Below, piece after piece: positions 57,107-64,000 of a stretch of 64,000 nucleotides of DNA. The DNA lies in contig NZ_JAHRGM010000001.1 in NCBI RefSeq assembly GCF_019097845.1, positions 801,167 to 865,166 on the forward strand, written 5' to 3'. Positions within the stretch are counted from its first letter, which is position 1; every line of letters begins with the position of its first letter. A program made the position numbers and the translations under genes. Source of the DNA: Sphingobium sp. AS12 (lineage in GTDB: Bacteria > Pseudomonadota > Alphaproteobacteria > Sphingomonadales > Sphingomonadaceae). The notes under the pieces were generated by a model that did no database searches, had not been told where the DNA came from, and saw only the letters and a list, made by a program, of their open reading frames with translations.

Positions 57107-57156
57107 TGTATAAACGGTTGCACTACCCATTAACGCTTTGCCGTTAAGGGAAAAAT
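57095..57156. other. Left junction of the element (attL region)
   Basis: Homology to dprA stops at about 57106 (the CTTATCCGCGAAGG stretch on the minus strand). The following 50 bases are AT-rich and include TTAACG/CGTTAA at 57130-57147, just before the recombinase start. The exact crossover dinucleotide cannot be set without the right junction. Confidence 0.6.
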
Positions 57157-58854
57157 ATGACGCAGCCTGCATGGATTTACGCCCGCTTTAGCTCGTTAGA
57201 GCAGAGCAAGGGGCATTCGCTAGAACGCCAAATCAACGAGGGTCGGGCTTTCATCGAACGTATGGGCTGGGAACACTCCGACCAGCGCGAGATAGTTGAT
57301 GAGGGTAAGTCTGCATTTCACGGTGCTAACCGATCCGAAGGCTCACTGCTATATGGCTTTGAGCAAAAAGCCCGCGAAGGTCATTTCAGCAATGGTGCTG
57401 TCCTTGCTGTAGAGAACCTCGATCGACTAACCCGACAAGGATATGAGGAAGCAGTCGAACTGCTTCGGTCACTGACCATGTCCGGCGTCACGGTTGCAAC
57501 GTGGCATGATAATCAGACCTACGAAGCCAACACGCGCATCGACATGATGAAGGTCATGTCCATTATCCTCAAGGCAGAACTTGCCCGCGAGGAAAGCGAG
57601 AAAAAGAGCATCCGCATTAAGGCCAGTTGGACCAAAAAGATCGACGCAGCGATAAACGGCGACCGGCGCGCATTGACCAAAATCCTACCGGCTTGGCTGA
57701 CACGCGATGACACCACGCACGAAATGCTAATCAACCCATATCGCGCAGCGGTCGTAAACGAGATATTCGATTGGTATATTGAGGGACGCGGTTTGCCCTC
57801 GATTGTCCAGCGCCTCAACGAGCGCCGGGAAGCCTCTTGGGCCTATGGTATCAAAGATCGAGGTCAGGGCTGGAACACTGCATACCTGCATAAAATCCTC
57901 ACCAATCGAGCAGTCATCGGTGAGTTTGAACCGATGAGCAGGCCACGTTCGGTCATCCACGAAATGACCAAAGGTATCATCGTGCAGAACTTCTACCCTC
58001 AGATCGTCACTGCCGAGAAATTCAACAGGGTCCAGCAGCTTCGGGCGCAGCGCGCAAAATGGGGTGGTCAGGCGACCAAGACGATGAACAACCTGCTTTC
58101 AGGGATTGCAAAATGCAGCACTTGTGGTGGAGCAATGTATTTTGAGAGCCAGCAGAAAGTCGGTCGGCGCACAGGTCACAAGTTACTGGACGGTTCCCCC
58201 TCGACCTATGTGGCGAAAACTGACCGCAGCTACTATCGCTGTAACAGCGCCCGACGCGGCCACACATGCACCAACAAAACGCGCATCCGGTATGAGACGC
58301 TTGAGAAGTCCATACTGGACGCGATGTTCGATCTTGCGATGAAGGACAGCACTTTCAAGCCCAGCGACAAGGTAGCAAACCTGACCATCGCGATTGCCGA
58401 ACTGGATCGCTCGATTGCGACCAAGCGTGAGCAAATGCAGCGAGGATCGGACAATTTGCTTGAGGTGTTCAGCAAGTCCCTAGCCCAGCGCGTCGCCCAG
58501 CTTGAGGCCGAAGTCGATGCTGACGAAACGCAGCTTGCAGGAATGCAGAAGGAATTGGAGATCGAACGCGGTTCTCTGCGCCCCGAAGAGGACACCAGCT
58601 TATTGCTTGCTGCGCGAACCGCCCTCGGTAGCGAGGACAAAGACGAACGCTATCTAGCCCGCGTTCAGACGCATCAAAGCCTGACCCGGTTGATTGACCA
58701 GATGTTCTGCGACAGCCGTGGCGAAACGCACGTAACCCTAAACAACAGCGATGTTTATGTCCACATCGCGCCCGATGGTCGAACCACTGCCGTTGTGCAT
58801 GAAGGACCGGATGGCGAACGGGATTGGAACCCGGATCAGGAAGCAGCCGAATGA
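57157..58854 (+). CDS. Large serine recombinase (integrase)
   Basis: A 565-residue site-specific recombinase. The N-terminal resolvase domain begins [20 protein letters not shown], where Ser12 is the likely nucleophile (family YARxS). Then come [17 protein letters not shown] and an E-helix region; the recombinase domain spans about residues 175-280 ([20 protein letters not shown] and [20 protein letters not shown]). A zinc ribbon has [12 protein letters not shown] and RGHTCTNKT, and a long coiled coil near residues 410-480 precedes the end. The ribosome site is AAGGGA. It sits at the edge of the disrupted dprA and very probably catalysed the integration. It is followed by a terminator. Confidence 0.94.
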   Translation: MTQPAWIYARFSSLEQSKGHSLERQINEGRAFIERMGWEHSDQREIVDEGKSAFHGANRSEGSLLYGFEQKAREGHFSNGAVLAVENLDRLTRQGYEEAVELLRSLTMSGVTVATWHDNQTYEANTRIDMMKVMSIILKAELAREESEKKSIRIKASWTKKIDAAINGDRRALTKILPAWLTRDDTTHEMLINPYRAAVVNEIFDWYIEGRGLPSIVQRLNERREASWAYGIKDRGQGWNTAYLHKILTNRAVIGEFEPMSRPRSVIHEMTKGIIVQNFYPQIVTAEKFNRVQQLRAQRAKWGGQATKTMNNLLSGIAKCSTCGGAMYFESQQKVGRRTGHKLLDGSPSTYVAKTDRSYYRCNSARRGHTCTNKTRIRYETLEKSILDAMFDLAMKDSTFKPSDKVANLTIAIAELDRSIATKREQMQRGSDNLLEVFSKSLAQRVAQLEAEVDADETQLAGMQKELEIERGSLRPEEDTSLLLAARTALGSEDKDERYLARVQTHQSLTRLIDQMFCDSRGETHVTLNNSDVYVHIAPDGRTTAVVHEGPDGERDWNPDQEAAE

Positions 58855-58891
58855 GGGCATTTCAAGCCCCGTAGAGCGTTACCCTAAATGA

Positions 58892-58925
58892 AAGCCCCGC
58901 TGTTACACAGTCGGGGCTTCTTTGT
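58892..58925 (+). terminator. Rho-independent terminator after the recombinase gene
   Basis: AAGCCCCG pairs with CGGGGCTT across a 12-base loop, followed by CTTTGTT. Confidence 0.85.
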
Positions 58926-58959
58926 TCTCGTAGGTCTCTACGGGGACCAGCGACGGCGT

Positions 58960-59145
58960 TTAGCAGCGTGGCAACTGCAAGAGATCAGAGCCGACATGCA
59001 GATCAAAACAGGCTGGCTTACGTTCGCAGTAGATACGCACTCCCTGAAACGAAAACGCGAAAGCATCATCTTCGAAGTCGGGGTGGTAGTCGAAAGTGGT
59101 TTCTACATAATTGGCAAGTGCGTTGAGGTCGATCTGCGTTTGCAT
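58960..59145 (-). CDS. Small acidic protein of unknown function (element gene)
   Basis: A 61-residue protein starting MQTQIDLNALANYVETTFDY, acidic in the middle (HPDFEDDAFAFSFQG), with two cysteines (IYCERKPACFDL). No family is recognised. A strong GGAAGGAGA ribosome site lies 7-8 bases before the ATG, which argues that it is real. Upstream it has the 40-nt leader shared with the gene at 60387-60788. It faces the recombinase gene across a terminator. Confidence 0.65.
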   Translation of the reverse strand: MQTQIDLNALANYVETTFDYHPDFEDDAFAFSFQGVRIYCERKPACFDLHVGSDLLQLPRC

Positions 59146-59165
59146 CTACTGTCTCCTTCCAACAG

Positions 59166-59205
59166 CATATGCAGCCACCTGCTTAGGTAATCATCCACTC
59201 TTTGA
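59166..59205 (-). promoter_or_regulatory. Shared leader sequence, copy A
   Basis: Read leftwards: TCAAAGAGTGGATGATTACC then TAAGCAGGTGGCTGCATATG. It is about 20 bases before the ATG of the gene ending at 58960. It matches copy B at 60833-60872 at most positions although the following coding regions are unrelated, so it is a promoter, operator or leader element. Confidence 0.6.
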
Positions 59206-59313
59206 TGCTCACGCGAGATAATTGGACCACAAGCTGAACCACTATTTTCTTGCTCTTTTGGCTGAAAGGCTTTGCATGTCTTTAGGCACATCAACCGAAG
59301 AGGAAGTGCCTAC

Positions 59314-59676
59314 ATGGACTACACCGAAGTTATACGCCCAGCCGACTTAGCGCTGCTTGAGGCAAATTGGACTGAGCAGTTAAAGGTCAAGGGGACAAAC
59401 GGAGAAATGGATCTAACCCCGGTGGTCAAGATATTCAGCCCGATCGGATCGGCCACAATACTAGTGACGGAAAAAGACCCGGAAAGCGGGTTGTCGTTCG
59501 GGATAGTGGATTTGGGATTTGGTTCGCCGGAAATGGGCTATCTGGACCTAGAGGAAGTCCTAAGCGTAAAGCTGCCCGGTGGCCTGCGTATGGAGCAGGA
59601 CTTGTATTGGAAAGCGGATAAAACCCTTAGCCAGTATGCCAGCGAAGCGCGCCGGTTGCAGCACCTCAGAGCATAA
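59314..59676 (+). CDS. DUF2958 domain protein
   Basis: A 120-residue protein starting MDYTEVIRPADLALLEANWT. The core LTPVVKIFSPIGSATILVTE and FGIVDLGFGSPEMGYLDLEE, then LPGGLRMEQDLYWKADKTLS, matches the DUF2958 family carried by many plasmids, ICEs and phages, often near antirestriction or plasmid-maintenance genes. The biochemical function is unknown. The start at 59314 has GAGGAAG upstream; an in-frame ATG at 59272 is less likely. Confidence 0.88.
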   Translation: MDYTEVIRPADLALLEANWTEQLKVKGTNGEMDLTPVVKIFSPIGSATILVTEKDPESGLSFGIVDLGFGSPEMGYLDLEEVLSVKLPGGLRMEQDLYWKADKTLSQYASEARRLQHLRA

Positions 59677-59741
59677 ATAGAAGGCAATGCAGACACCTAG
59701 CGCGTAGCGTTTCTGAATTGCTCTCCTTATTATTCGAAATG

Positions 59742-59776
59742 GAAAAGCCCCGGCCATCAGCAAGCCGGGGCTTTTC
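59742..59776. terminator. Bidirectional terminator between convergent element genes
   Basis: GAAAAGCCCCGGC pairs with GCCGGGGCTTTTC across a short loop, with A/T runs on both sides. Confidence 0.9.
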
Positions 59777-59781
59777 TCATA

Positions 59782-60285
59782 TCAGGCCAACGCGGCCTTG
59801 ATCTGCTCGTCAGATGCGCCCTTGTCCTTGAGCGCCGTCTTCGTCTGCTCGGGGGTCCACTTAAACCGCTTTGCCGCTGCCACCGTCGATTTCAGCTTCT
59901 GCTCAAAGGTCTTCGGAGGGCGTGTGCCAGCGCTGCCTTTCGGCGCTACGCCTTTAGCGACATCGCTAATCGTGAGATACTTGTCGAACTCGCCTTCGCC
60001 GGTCAACTCGATCAGCGCAGTGATGAAGCCGCCGAACTGGCCTTCTGGAATGTAGTTGGTCGTCGTGCCGTTGATGGTCAGGCTAGGAACGCTGAATTCC
60101 ACGACGCCATTCTTCGACTTCCACAGCTTGTTGGGGACTTTGCTATTGCCCGACTGCTGCTGGTTGAGTGCAGCTTCGAACCGTTTAATCAGCTTTGCCC
60201 GGTCCTTCGACACATCATAGGGCTTCGCATCAAACTCAGCTTTGAGATTGTTGTCGATGAATTTGCTCAGGTCGATCTTCGCCAT
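59782..60285 (-). CDS. Protein of unknown function (167 aa, element gene)
   Basis: A lysine-rich soluble protein starting MAKIDLSKFIDNNLKAEFDA. Visible features are a charged helical N-terminus (KDRAKLIKRFEAALNQQQ), a central strand-rich region with VVEFSVPSLTING and IPEGQFGGFITALIEL, and a C-terminal helical tail FKWTPEQTKTALKDKGASDE that looks like a short UBA- or SAP-like helical hairpin. AAGGAGA lies upstream of the ATG. No family is recognised. It ends at a bidirectional terminator and is next to another unknown gene of the same strand. Confidence 0.7.
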   Translation of the reverse strand: MAKIDLSKFIDNNLKAEFDAKPYDVSKDRAKLIKRFEAALNQQQSGNSKVPNKLWKSKNGVVEFSVPSLTINGTTTNYIPEGQFGGFITALIELTGEGEFDKYLTISDVAKGVAPKGSAGTRPPKTFEQKLKSTVAAAKRFKWTPEQTKTALKDKGASDEQIKAALA

Positions 60286-60339
60286 GACAGTCTCCTTTGG
60301 TATGGAGCGTAACTGCCCGACATAAGTTAACAGTTCAAC

Positions 60340-60365
60340 AAAAAAGGGCGACCGACTGGCCGCCC
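60340..60365 (-). terminator. Rho-independent terminator after the 133-aa gene
   Basis: Read leftwards, GGGCGGCC pairs with GGTCGCCC across AGTC, followed by TTTTTTG. Confidence 0.85.
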
Positions 60366-60386
60366 CTGTGTTGTAAGTTAGAAGGA

Positions 60387-60788
60387 TTAAGCAGGCTTCT
60401 TTTTGTCCTCGCGGGTTTTACGCAGCTTGTCCCGGCGCGCTACGATCCCCGCATCGGCTTCGACCAACGCCGGGTCCATCTTCCCATCTCTGATTTCCTT
60501 GGCGTAGTGGTTCATCGCCGCTTCAAAATGCTCCGACGGCACAACCACGCTGGTTTCGTCGCCGACGATTTTGATGGGCTGGTTGTTGACACGAAGTGTG
60601 ATCTTCGTTTCCGTCTTACCGATGGTGAACCAGCGCCGACCATTTTCGCTTGGGTTTTTGAACAACGCAATCTGCTTGGTGATGCCGTCGAGCAGTATGG
60701 ACTTTGCGTTGCGTTCCTGCCCGGTGTCCGATGCAAACTCAGCCGACTTAGCAACGGGGACGATCATGCTGGGATTAAAAGCAACCAT
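60387..60788 (-). CDS. Protein of unknown function (133 aa, element gene)
   Basis: A soluble protein starting MVAFNPSMIVPVAKSAEFAS, with beta-rich middle segments (RRWFTIGKTETKITLRVNNQ, SVVVPSEHFEAAMNHYAK) and a strongly basic C-terminal tail (RRDKLRKTREDKKKPA) that could bind nucleic acid. No family is recognised. GGAG lies 8 bases before the ATG. An upstream ATG at 60845 would run through leader copy B and is unlikely. A terminator lies about 20 bases after the stop. Confidence 0.7.
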   Translation of the reverse strand: MVAFNPSMIVPVAKSAEFASDTGQERNAKSILLDGITKQIALFKNPSENGRRWFTIGKTETKITLRVNNQPIKIVGDETSVVVPSEHFEAAMNHYAKEIRDGKMDPALVEADAGIVARRDKLRKTREDKKKPA

Positions 60789-60832
60789 ATTGTGCCACTC
60801 CGATCTTCGTAAGCAACAGCGCCTACTCCAAT

Positions 60833-60872
60833 CGTATGCAGTCACCTGACTTGATAATCACCCACTCTTTGA
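60833..60872 (-). promoter_or_regulatory. Shared leader sequence, copy B
   Basis: Read leftwards: TCAAAGAGTGGGTGATTATC then AAGTCAGGTGACTGCATACG. It contains a dyad AGTCA-GG-TGACT. It lies 45-84 bases before the ATG at 60788 and matches copy A (59166-59205). Confidence 0.6.
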
Positions 60873-60956
60873 CGTTGACTTCCTGTGAGATCGGCAGGCC
60901 CGATAGCAAAAATAAGGATCAATAATTACTGCCAGCATAACGCCCAACAAGGTGAG

Positions 60957-62357
60957 TTAGTTCTGGTTCAGGCTGTTTATGAACGCACGACGATACCAAT
61001 CTCCGGGCAGGCCATCCAAACCAGAGGTGACTTTGAAGACAAGATAGTATGCATCACAAGCATCTTCATCAGAAGCAGCTTCGAAATTGGAGAGCGCCTT
61101 ACTTACCCGCTCGACCTCGCTTGGCTTCAATCCTTTAAACTCCCGCGCGAATGCATCTTCAACCGCCTTATCAGAGAGTTTCTTTTGATTATCCGAGACT
61201 GCGACCTTCACCGGATAATCAGCCAATTCAGCGTCGATTGCCTTTCTCATCAGAGCTAAGTAGCTTGAAAGCGCTTGCGACCCAGATGCTGCAACGGCCC
61301 TAAATTCGGCCATCGGATCGTTGTTATTTTGCGAGAAGATAGCCTTACACTCTTTAGCATTCGCCTTCGTCGGAATTGCTGCCATATAGCTAACAAAAGC
61401 CCTAACATCGGTATCACTAAGGCGGCTAAGTCCAGAGAACATCAGCTTCATTGAAGTCGCTTGGCCTATTTCCCGGCCCATGGTGTACGCCAGCTCGTTA
61501 GACAATGATGCCCTTGCATTATAAAGTTGTTCCGCCAACTTATGGATTAGTTTACCGTTACTATAAATCCTAAGTAGATGGTCGCGAAAAACCGCAGTTC
61601 CTGCCGCATCCAATTTCACACTAGAGGCCATCTTATCTAATGTCTCAGGTTTGGACATCGAGATGCGTAGCGACTGTTCAATCTCAGCTAGTGTGTAGGA
61701 TGATATTGGGCGCGACGATGTTGGCGTCGACGGGCGTGCCGCTGCGACTGGCGCTGGTGTACGCACGGTCTGTGGAGTTTGTCGCACCTCAGAATTTCCG
61801 ATAATGAAGTCTTCGAAGTCGATCCCGGCCATCGCTTTATTGCTGTTATCAAGCCAATTGATTTCTTCTGGCCCAGCCGAAGTAGCAAATATGACAGCTT
61901 TTTGCGGAAAGTTCAGTAGTGACAGATAATGGCCAACTATCGCGTTACCCACGCCAGTCTCTTGCTTGACGCCTTTATTATCGAGATAGCTCGCGTGAAA
62001 TCCCACCCTCCCTTTCGGAGACAAAAGCCTCTTGGAGCCGGCTAACCAGATAAGCGCACAAGATGAAAGGCAATCACCGTTTTCCACAACCAGCGTTGAG
62101 TAGCCAGTCAGTCGTATCAGCTTGCCGATCTCTATGGCGGGCACAAGCGCACCACCTCGACTATCTAGAATAACAATCGCTTCTTTGTAGCGGATTGATA
62201 GCGCTCGGAAATTCTCTAAGTCAGGCGCTTCGATCGCACCGTCGATGATGATTGCTTCGAAGCCGTCTGAGACTTGACGGTGCGTTATATTGGCCGCAGT
62301 AGACGGTTGCGAGAGAGCGATTAGCAGCCCTGCTACACACCAAAATGCCTTGCGCAT
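60957..62357 (-). CDS. Secreted ClpP/COG3904-like protein
   Basis: A 466-residue protein with a signal peptide (MRKAFWCVAGLLIALSQPST, cleaved about residue 22). Residues 25-180 resemble the ClpP/crotonase-like fold of COG3904: AIVILDSRGGALVPAIEIGK, then GDCLSSCALIWLAGSKR with a likely nucleophile Ser99 between Cys96 and Cys100, and RVGFHASYLD with the candidate catalytic His121. A Pro/Ser/Thr-rich linker (residues about 225-250) leads to a helical C-terminal domain of unknown function with two cysteines (AKECKAIF, EDACDAYY). It may be a periplasmic protease; this is inferred from motifs. An upstream ATG at 62441 is disfavoured by the signal peptide. Confidence 0.78.
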   Translation of the reverse strand: MRKAFWCVAGLLIALSQPSTAANITHRQVSDGFEAIIIDGAIEAPDLENFRALSIRYKEAIVILDSRGGALVPAIEIGKLIRLTGYSTLVVENGDCLSSCALIWLAGSKRLLSPKGRVGFHASYLDNKGVKQETGVGNAIVGHYLSLLNFPQKAVIFATSAGPEEINWLDNSNKAMAGIDFEDFIIGNSEVRQTPQTVRTPAPVAAARPSTPTSSRPISSYTLAEIEQSLRISMSKPETLDKMASSVKLDAAGTAVFRDHLLRIYSNGKLIHKLAEQLYNARASLSNELAYTMGREIGQATSMKLMFSGLSRLSDTDVRAFVSYMAAIPTKANAKECKAIFSQNNNDPMAEFRAVAASGSQALSSYLALMRKAIDAELADYPVKVAVSDNQKKLSDKAVEDAFAREFKGLKPSEVERVSKALSNFEAASDEDACDAYYLVFKVTSGLDGLPGDWYRRAFINSLNQN

Positions 62358-62622
62358 TACGCTATGACCAAGCGCTCCTCGAACCACGCCGCTAACCCTC
62401 ATATGTAACCGCCCCCAATTGTTGCGCCCATGGCCAAGCATCTAGCGTTATGCGCCTGAGCTTCTTTCATCTTCATTTAGATCAATCTCGCCCCGCTAAA
62501 TAGTCGATGCGGCTTGGACCAGAAAGAAAATCCTTCAAAAGAAAGAGGGTTGACGGTTCCTACCAGTCCGCGACCTCCCCTAAGGCGGACATCCTTAGCA
62601 TACTGAAATACGGTGGTGCGGT

Positions 62623-62901
62623 ATGACCCAGCAGCCAACGTACAATGCTTTCATCCATTTTGCCGTGCCGATCTGCAACGGCCATTTGGCGGAGAACCCA
62701 ATTACAGGCGCGCTTCAAACCCCGCAGCAATGGATGGCTTTCAAAAAGGAACTGGCAGCGAGGGAATGGCTGGTTGATAATGGCTACCCCGCGCCACTGA
62801 TCGTTTACAACAACTGCGATACGCATTCGGAACGCGGGGAAATAGTAGTGGTCATGCACGACAAGACTGCCGCGCTGATGCTCAAGCTGGCTATGATCTA
62901 G
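62623..62901 (+). CDS. Small protein of unknown function (92 aa, element gene)
   Basis: Starts MTQQPTYNAFIHFAVPICNG and shows a helix QQWMAFKKELAAREWLVDNG and an alternating strand IVVVMHDKTAALMLKLAMI at the end. No signal peptide and no recognised family. A GGTGCGGT ribosome-like site precedes it. Its stop overlaps the stop of the next, convergent small gene within CTAG. Confidence 0.6.
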   Translation: MTQQPTYNAFIHFAVPICNGHLAENPITGALQTPQQWMAFKKELAAREWLVDNGYPAPLIVYNNCDTHSERGEIVVVMHDKTAALMLKLAMI

Positions 62902-63074
62902 GCAGTTGGTGGAATGTCCTGCTTGGGTAGCATCGCCTCATAGGCCTCGGCAGCGTCGAGCAAGGCACGTTCAGCCTTCGCATCGTTGATAGACTGCGCG
63001 AGCCGTCTGGCCCGTTCAGCTTTCTCGCGAATTAAGCGCTCATCCTCATCCATCGCCCTCCAAGCGCTGGGCAT
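62898..63074 (-). CDS. Short helical protein of unknown function (58 aa)
   Basis: Starts MPSAWRAMDEDERLIREKAE and continues RARRLAQSINDAKAERALLD: strongly helical, alternating Glu/Arg/Ala, like a small coiled coil. A second start at 63053 (MDEDERLIREK) has GGAGGG close upstream and may be the true one. No family is recognised. It is convergent with the 92-aa gene, sharing 4 bases at the stops. Confidence 0.55.
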   Translation of the reverse strand: MPSAWRAMDEDERLIREKAERARRLAQSINDAKAERALLDAAEAYEAMLPKQDIPPTA

Positions 63075-63140
63075 CAGAAGCGTTCCCGTCGTTTGGTTTC
63101 AATAACGGGCCTTTAACCGCTCCACTTCTAGTGGATCAGG

Positions 63141-63321
63141 ATGAAGACGAGAATTGCATTCCTCATTTCCGACCAGCACCTCATTCCACATGGAGGCATT
63201 GGCCAATTCGCTAAGGGCTTCTGCGAAATGGCTGCGCGCAACAACTGCGTGGTTGACCTGATCCTCGACAAAGAGCCGCGTCATCAGTTTTTCCAGCCCA
63301 ACGGCCTTACGGTCATTCCCG
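63141..63321 (+). pseudogene. Glycosyltransferase-like gene truncated by an IS21-family element
   Basis: Sixty codons, MKTRIAFLISDQHLIPHGGI then GQFAKGFCEMAARNNCVVDL and ILDKEPRHQFFQPNG, resemble the N-terminal Rossmann half of a GT-B glycosyltransferase (start, glycine loop, acceptor-side helix). The frame then runs into the terminal repeat of the insertion sequence and stops at 63362. The remainder should lie beyond the IS on the right, outside the window. The family assignment is tentative because only the first 60 residues are present. Confidence 0.55.
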
Positions 63322-63390
63322 TGTCAACGGCGGTCAGATTCCAGACCACCGGGGCGGAGTAAAAGCAGGCCACTGTTGAAGCGGGCCTAA

Positions 63391-63430
63391 CGATATGAAG
63401 AGGGCCCCGATCGGGGCCCTCTTCATATCG
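63391..63430. terminator. Perfect 40-bp palindrome between the IS end and istB
   Basis: CGATATGAAGAGGGCCCCGA is followed directly by its exact complement on the other strand, 20 bp per arm with no spacer. It lies 14 bases past the istB stop. As RNA it would form a very stable hairpin that could end istB transcription and block outside transcription entering the element. Confidence 0.8.
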
Positions 63431-63443
63431 TGGTCGTCATTGA

Positions 63444-64000
63444 TCAGGTGGCGGTGATCTCGCCAGTGTCTGCGTCGACGACCGGAGTGGCCTGGTTTTG
63501 CTCCGCCCCGGCAGCACGGCGGCGGGCGGACTGCTTGAGGCGGTAGCTATCGCCGTTCATGGCCAGGATGCTGACGTGGTGCGTGAGCCGATCGAGCAGC
63601 GCGCCGGTGAGCCGCTCGGATCCCAGGACCTGCGTCCAGTCCTCGAACGGCAGGTTGGATGTGACGATCGTTGATCCCCGCTCATAGCGCTGCGAGAATG
63701 TCTCGAACAGCAGCTCAGCGCCTGTGGGCGAGAGAGGAACATAGCCCAGTTCATCGACGATCAGCAGCTTCACCGCTGCAAGATCGCGCTGCATCTTGAG
63801 CAGTCGCTTTTCGTCCCTCGCCTCCATCAGCTGGTTGACCAGGGCAGCGGCGGTCGTGAACGCGACCGTGAAGCCTTTCTGGCAAGCCGCCAGTCCCAGC
63901 GCGAGCGCCACATGGGTTTTGCCGGTGCCGCTGTTGCCCAGCGCGATGATATTTTCCCTCCGCAGGATGTATTCGCAGCGGGCCAGCTCCAGCACGAGCA
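63444..64000 (-). CDS. istB: IS21-family helper ATPase IstB (5' end cut by window edge)
   Basis: IstB is the AAA+ ATPase that selects target DNA for the IstA transposase. The visible 185 codons contain Walker A IALGNSGTGKTHVALALGLA, Walker B VKLLIVDELGYVPLSPTGAE, the sensor region GSTIVTSNLPFEDWTQVLG, and DRLTHHVSILAMNGDSYRLK near the end. A variable tail follows (AAGAEQNQATPVVDADTGEI). The reading frame is open to the window edge, so the ATG at 63995 is internal and the true start lies beyond base 64000. Confidence 0.94.
   Translation of the reverse strand, partial: LVLELARCEYILRRENIIALGNSGTGKTHVALALGLAACQKGFTVAFTTAAALVNQLMEARDEKRLLKMQRDLAAVKLLIVDELGYVPLSPTGAELLFETFSQRYERGSTIVTSNLPFEDWTQVLGSERLTGALLDRLTHHVSILAMNGDSYRLKQSARRRAAGAEQNQATPVVDADTGEITAT

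Larger units (their letters stand above)
57107..64000. mobile_element. Integrative element with a serine recombinase, inserted in dprA (left part)
   Basis: From the dprA break onward the DNA has lower GC, genes on both strands, mostly unknown small proteins, and a large serine recombinase at the very edge transcribed inward. The right boundary is outside the window, so the total size and whether it carries conjugation, phage or defence genes are unknown. An IS21-family element is nested in it at the right edge. Confidence 0.8.
63322..64000. mobile_element. IS21-family insertion sequence (right part outside the window)
   Basis: The end starts TGTCAACGGCGGTCAGATTC at 63322, a TG-tipped end with GGCGGTCA-like sub-repeats as in IS21 elements; istB follows, reading leftwards toward this end. 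istA and the other end must lie beyond base 64000. The insertion interrupts the glycosyltransferase-like gene. Confidence 0.85.

Noticed and set aside
59103..59294. A 63-codon minus-strand frame over leader copy A
   Set aside because: It overlaps the better-supported 61-aa gene and its ribosome site; copy B does not keep the frame open.
60297..60812. A 171-codon open frame opposite the 133-aa element gene
   Set aside because: It starts inside the leader of the 167-aa gene and runs through the terminator at 60340-60365; the minus-strand gene has the ribosome site, leader and terminator.

Overview
The window is high-GC chromosomal DNA of an alphaproteobacterium, most likely a member of the Sphingomonadaceae (Sphingobium/Sphingomonas-like). 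This rests on gene content and order recalled from that family (argJ with an inositol-phosphatase homologue, divL-tsaE-amgK-murU-addB-addA-trxA, hslVU, phaR with a short PHA-synthase-like gene, an ScfR-controlled propionyl-CoA operon) and on the dispersed palindromic repeats between genes. No search was run. About the first 57.1 kb is ordinary core genome; the last 6.9 kb has visibly lower GC and is the left part of an integrated element that has split dprA.

Layout. 1-3.5 kb: start of secA (cut by the window edge), a small TonB-like gene, argJ and an inositol-monophosphatase homologue. 3.5-14.7 kb: a tightly overlapping minus-strand operon, divL-like pseudo-kinase, tsaE, amgK, murU, addB, addA, trxA, joining cell-cycle signalling, tRNA t6A synthesis, cell-wall sugar recycling and recombination repair. 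14.8-27.2 kb: ahcY with a palindromic operator candidate, a YqgE/AlgH protein, a peroxiredoxin, AMP nucleosidase, a diguanylate cyclase, an ACE-like M2 peptidase, an alpha/beta hydrolase, a DUF2238 membrane protein, asd and an S9 peptidase. 27.3-30 kb: tRNA-Val(CAC), an entericidin-like lipoprotein, a four-cysteine small protein, and hslVU. 30-35 kb: an archaeal/eukaryotic-type proS and a PHA module (phaR, short PhaC-like protein, phaA). 35-37.6 kb: DUF2256, an MHS-type transporter and a DUF2490 protein.

37.7-47.3 kb is a propionyl-CoA module on the minus strand: pccB, mce, mcm, bioB, a small membrane protein and pccA, ending in a strong terminator. The divergent ScfR-type regulator gene and an array of TTTGCAAA-like sites lie next to pccB. 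PccA/PccB carboxylate propionyl-CoA, Mce epimerises and Mcm isomerises the product to succinyl-CoA, and BioB makes the biotin that PccA carries. 47.3-56.6 kb: a 2-oxoglutarate dioxygenase homologue, gor, pgi, lepB-rnc-era and topA.

56.8-64 kb: the 3' end of dprA, then a large serine recombinase, small proteins mostly of unknown function (one DUF2958), two genes preceded by the same 40-nt leader, a secreted ClpP/COG3904-like protein, a truncated glycosyltransferase-like gene and an IS21-family element whose istB runs off the right edge. Its other boundary and the dprA 5' part are not in the window.

No gene-free stretch exceeds about 300 bases. I see no rRNA, CRISPR array or replication origin.
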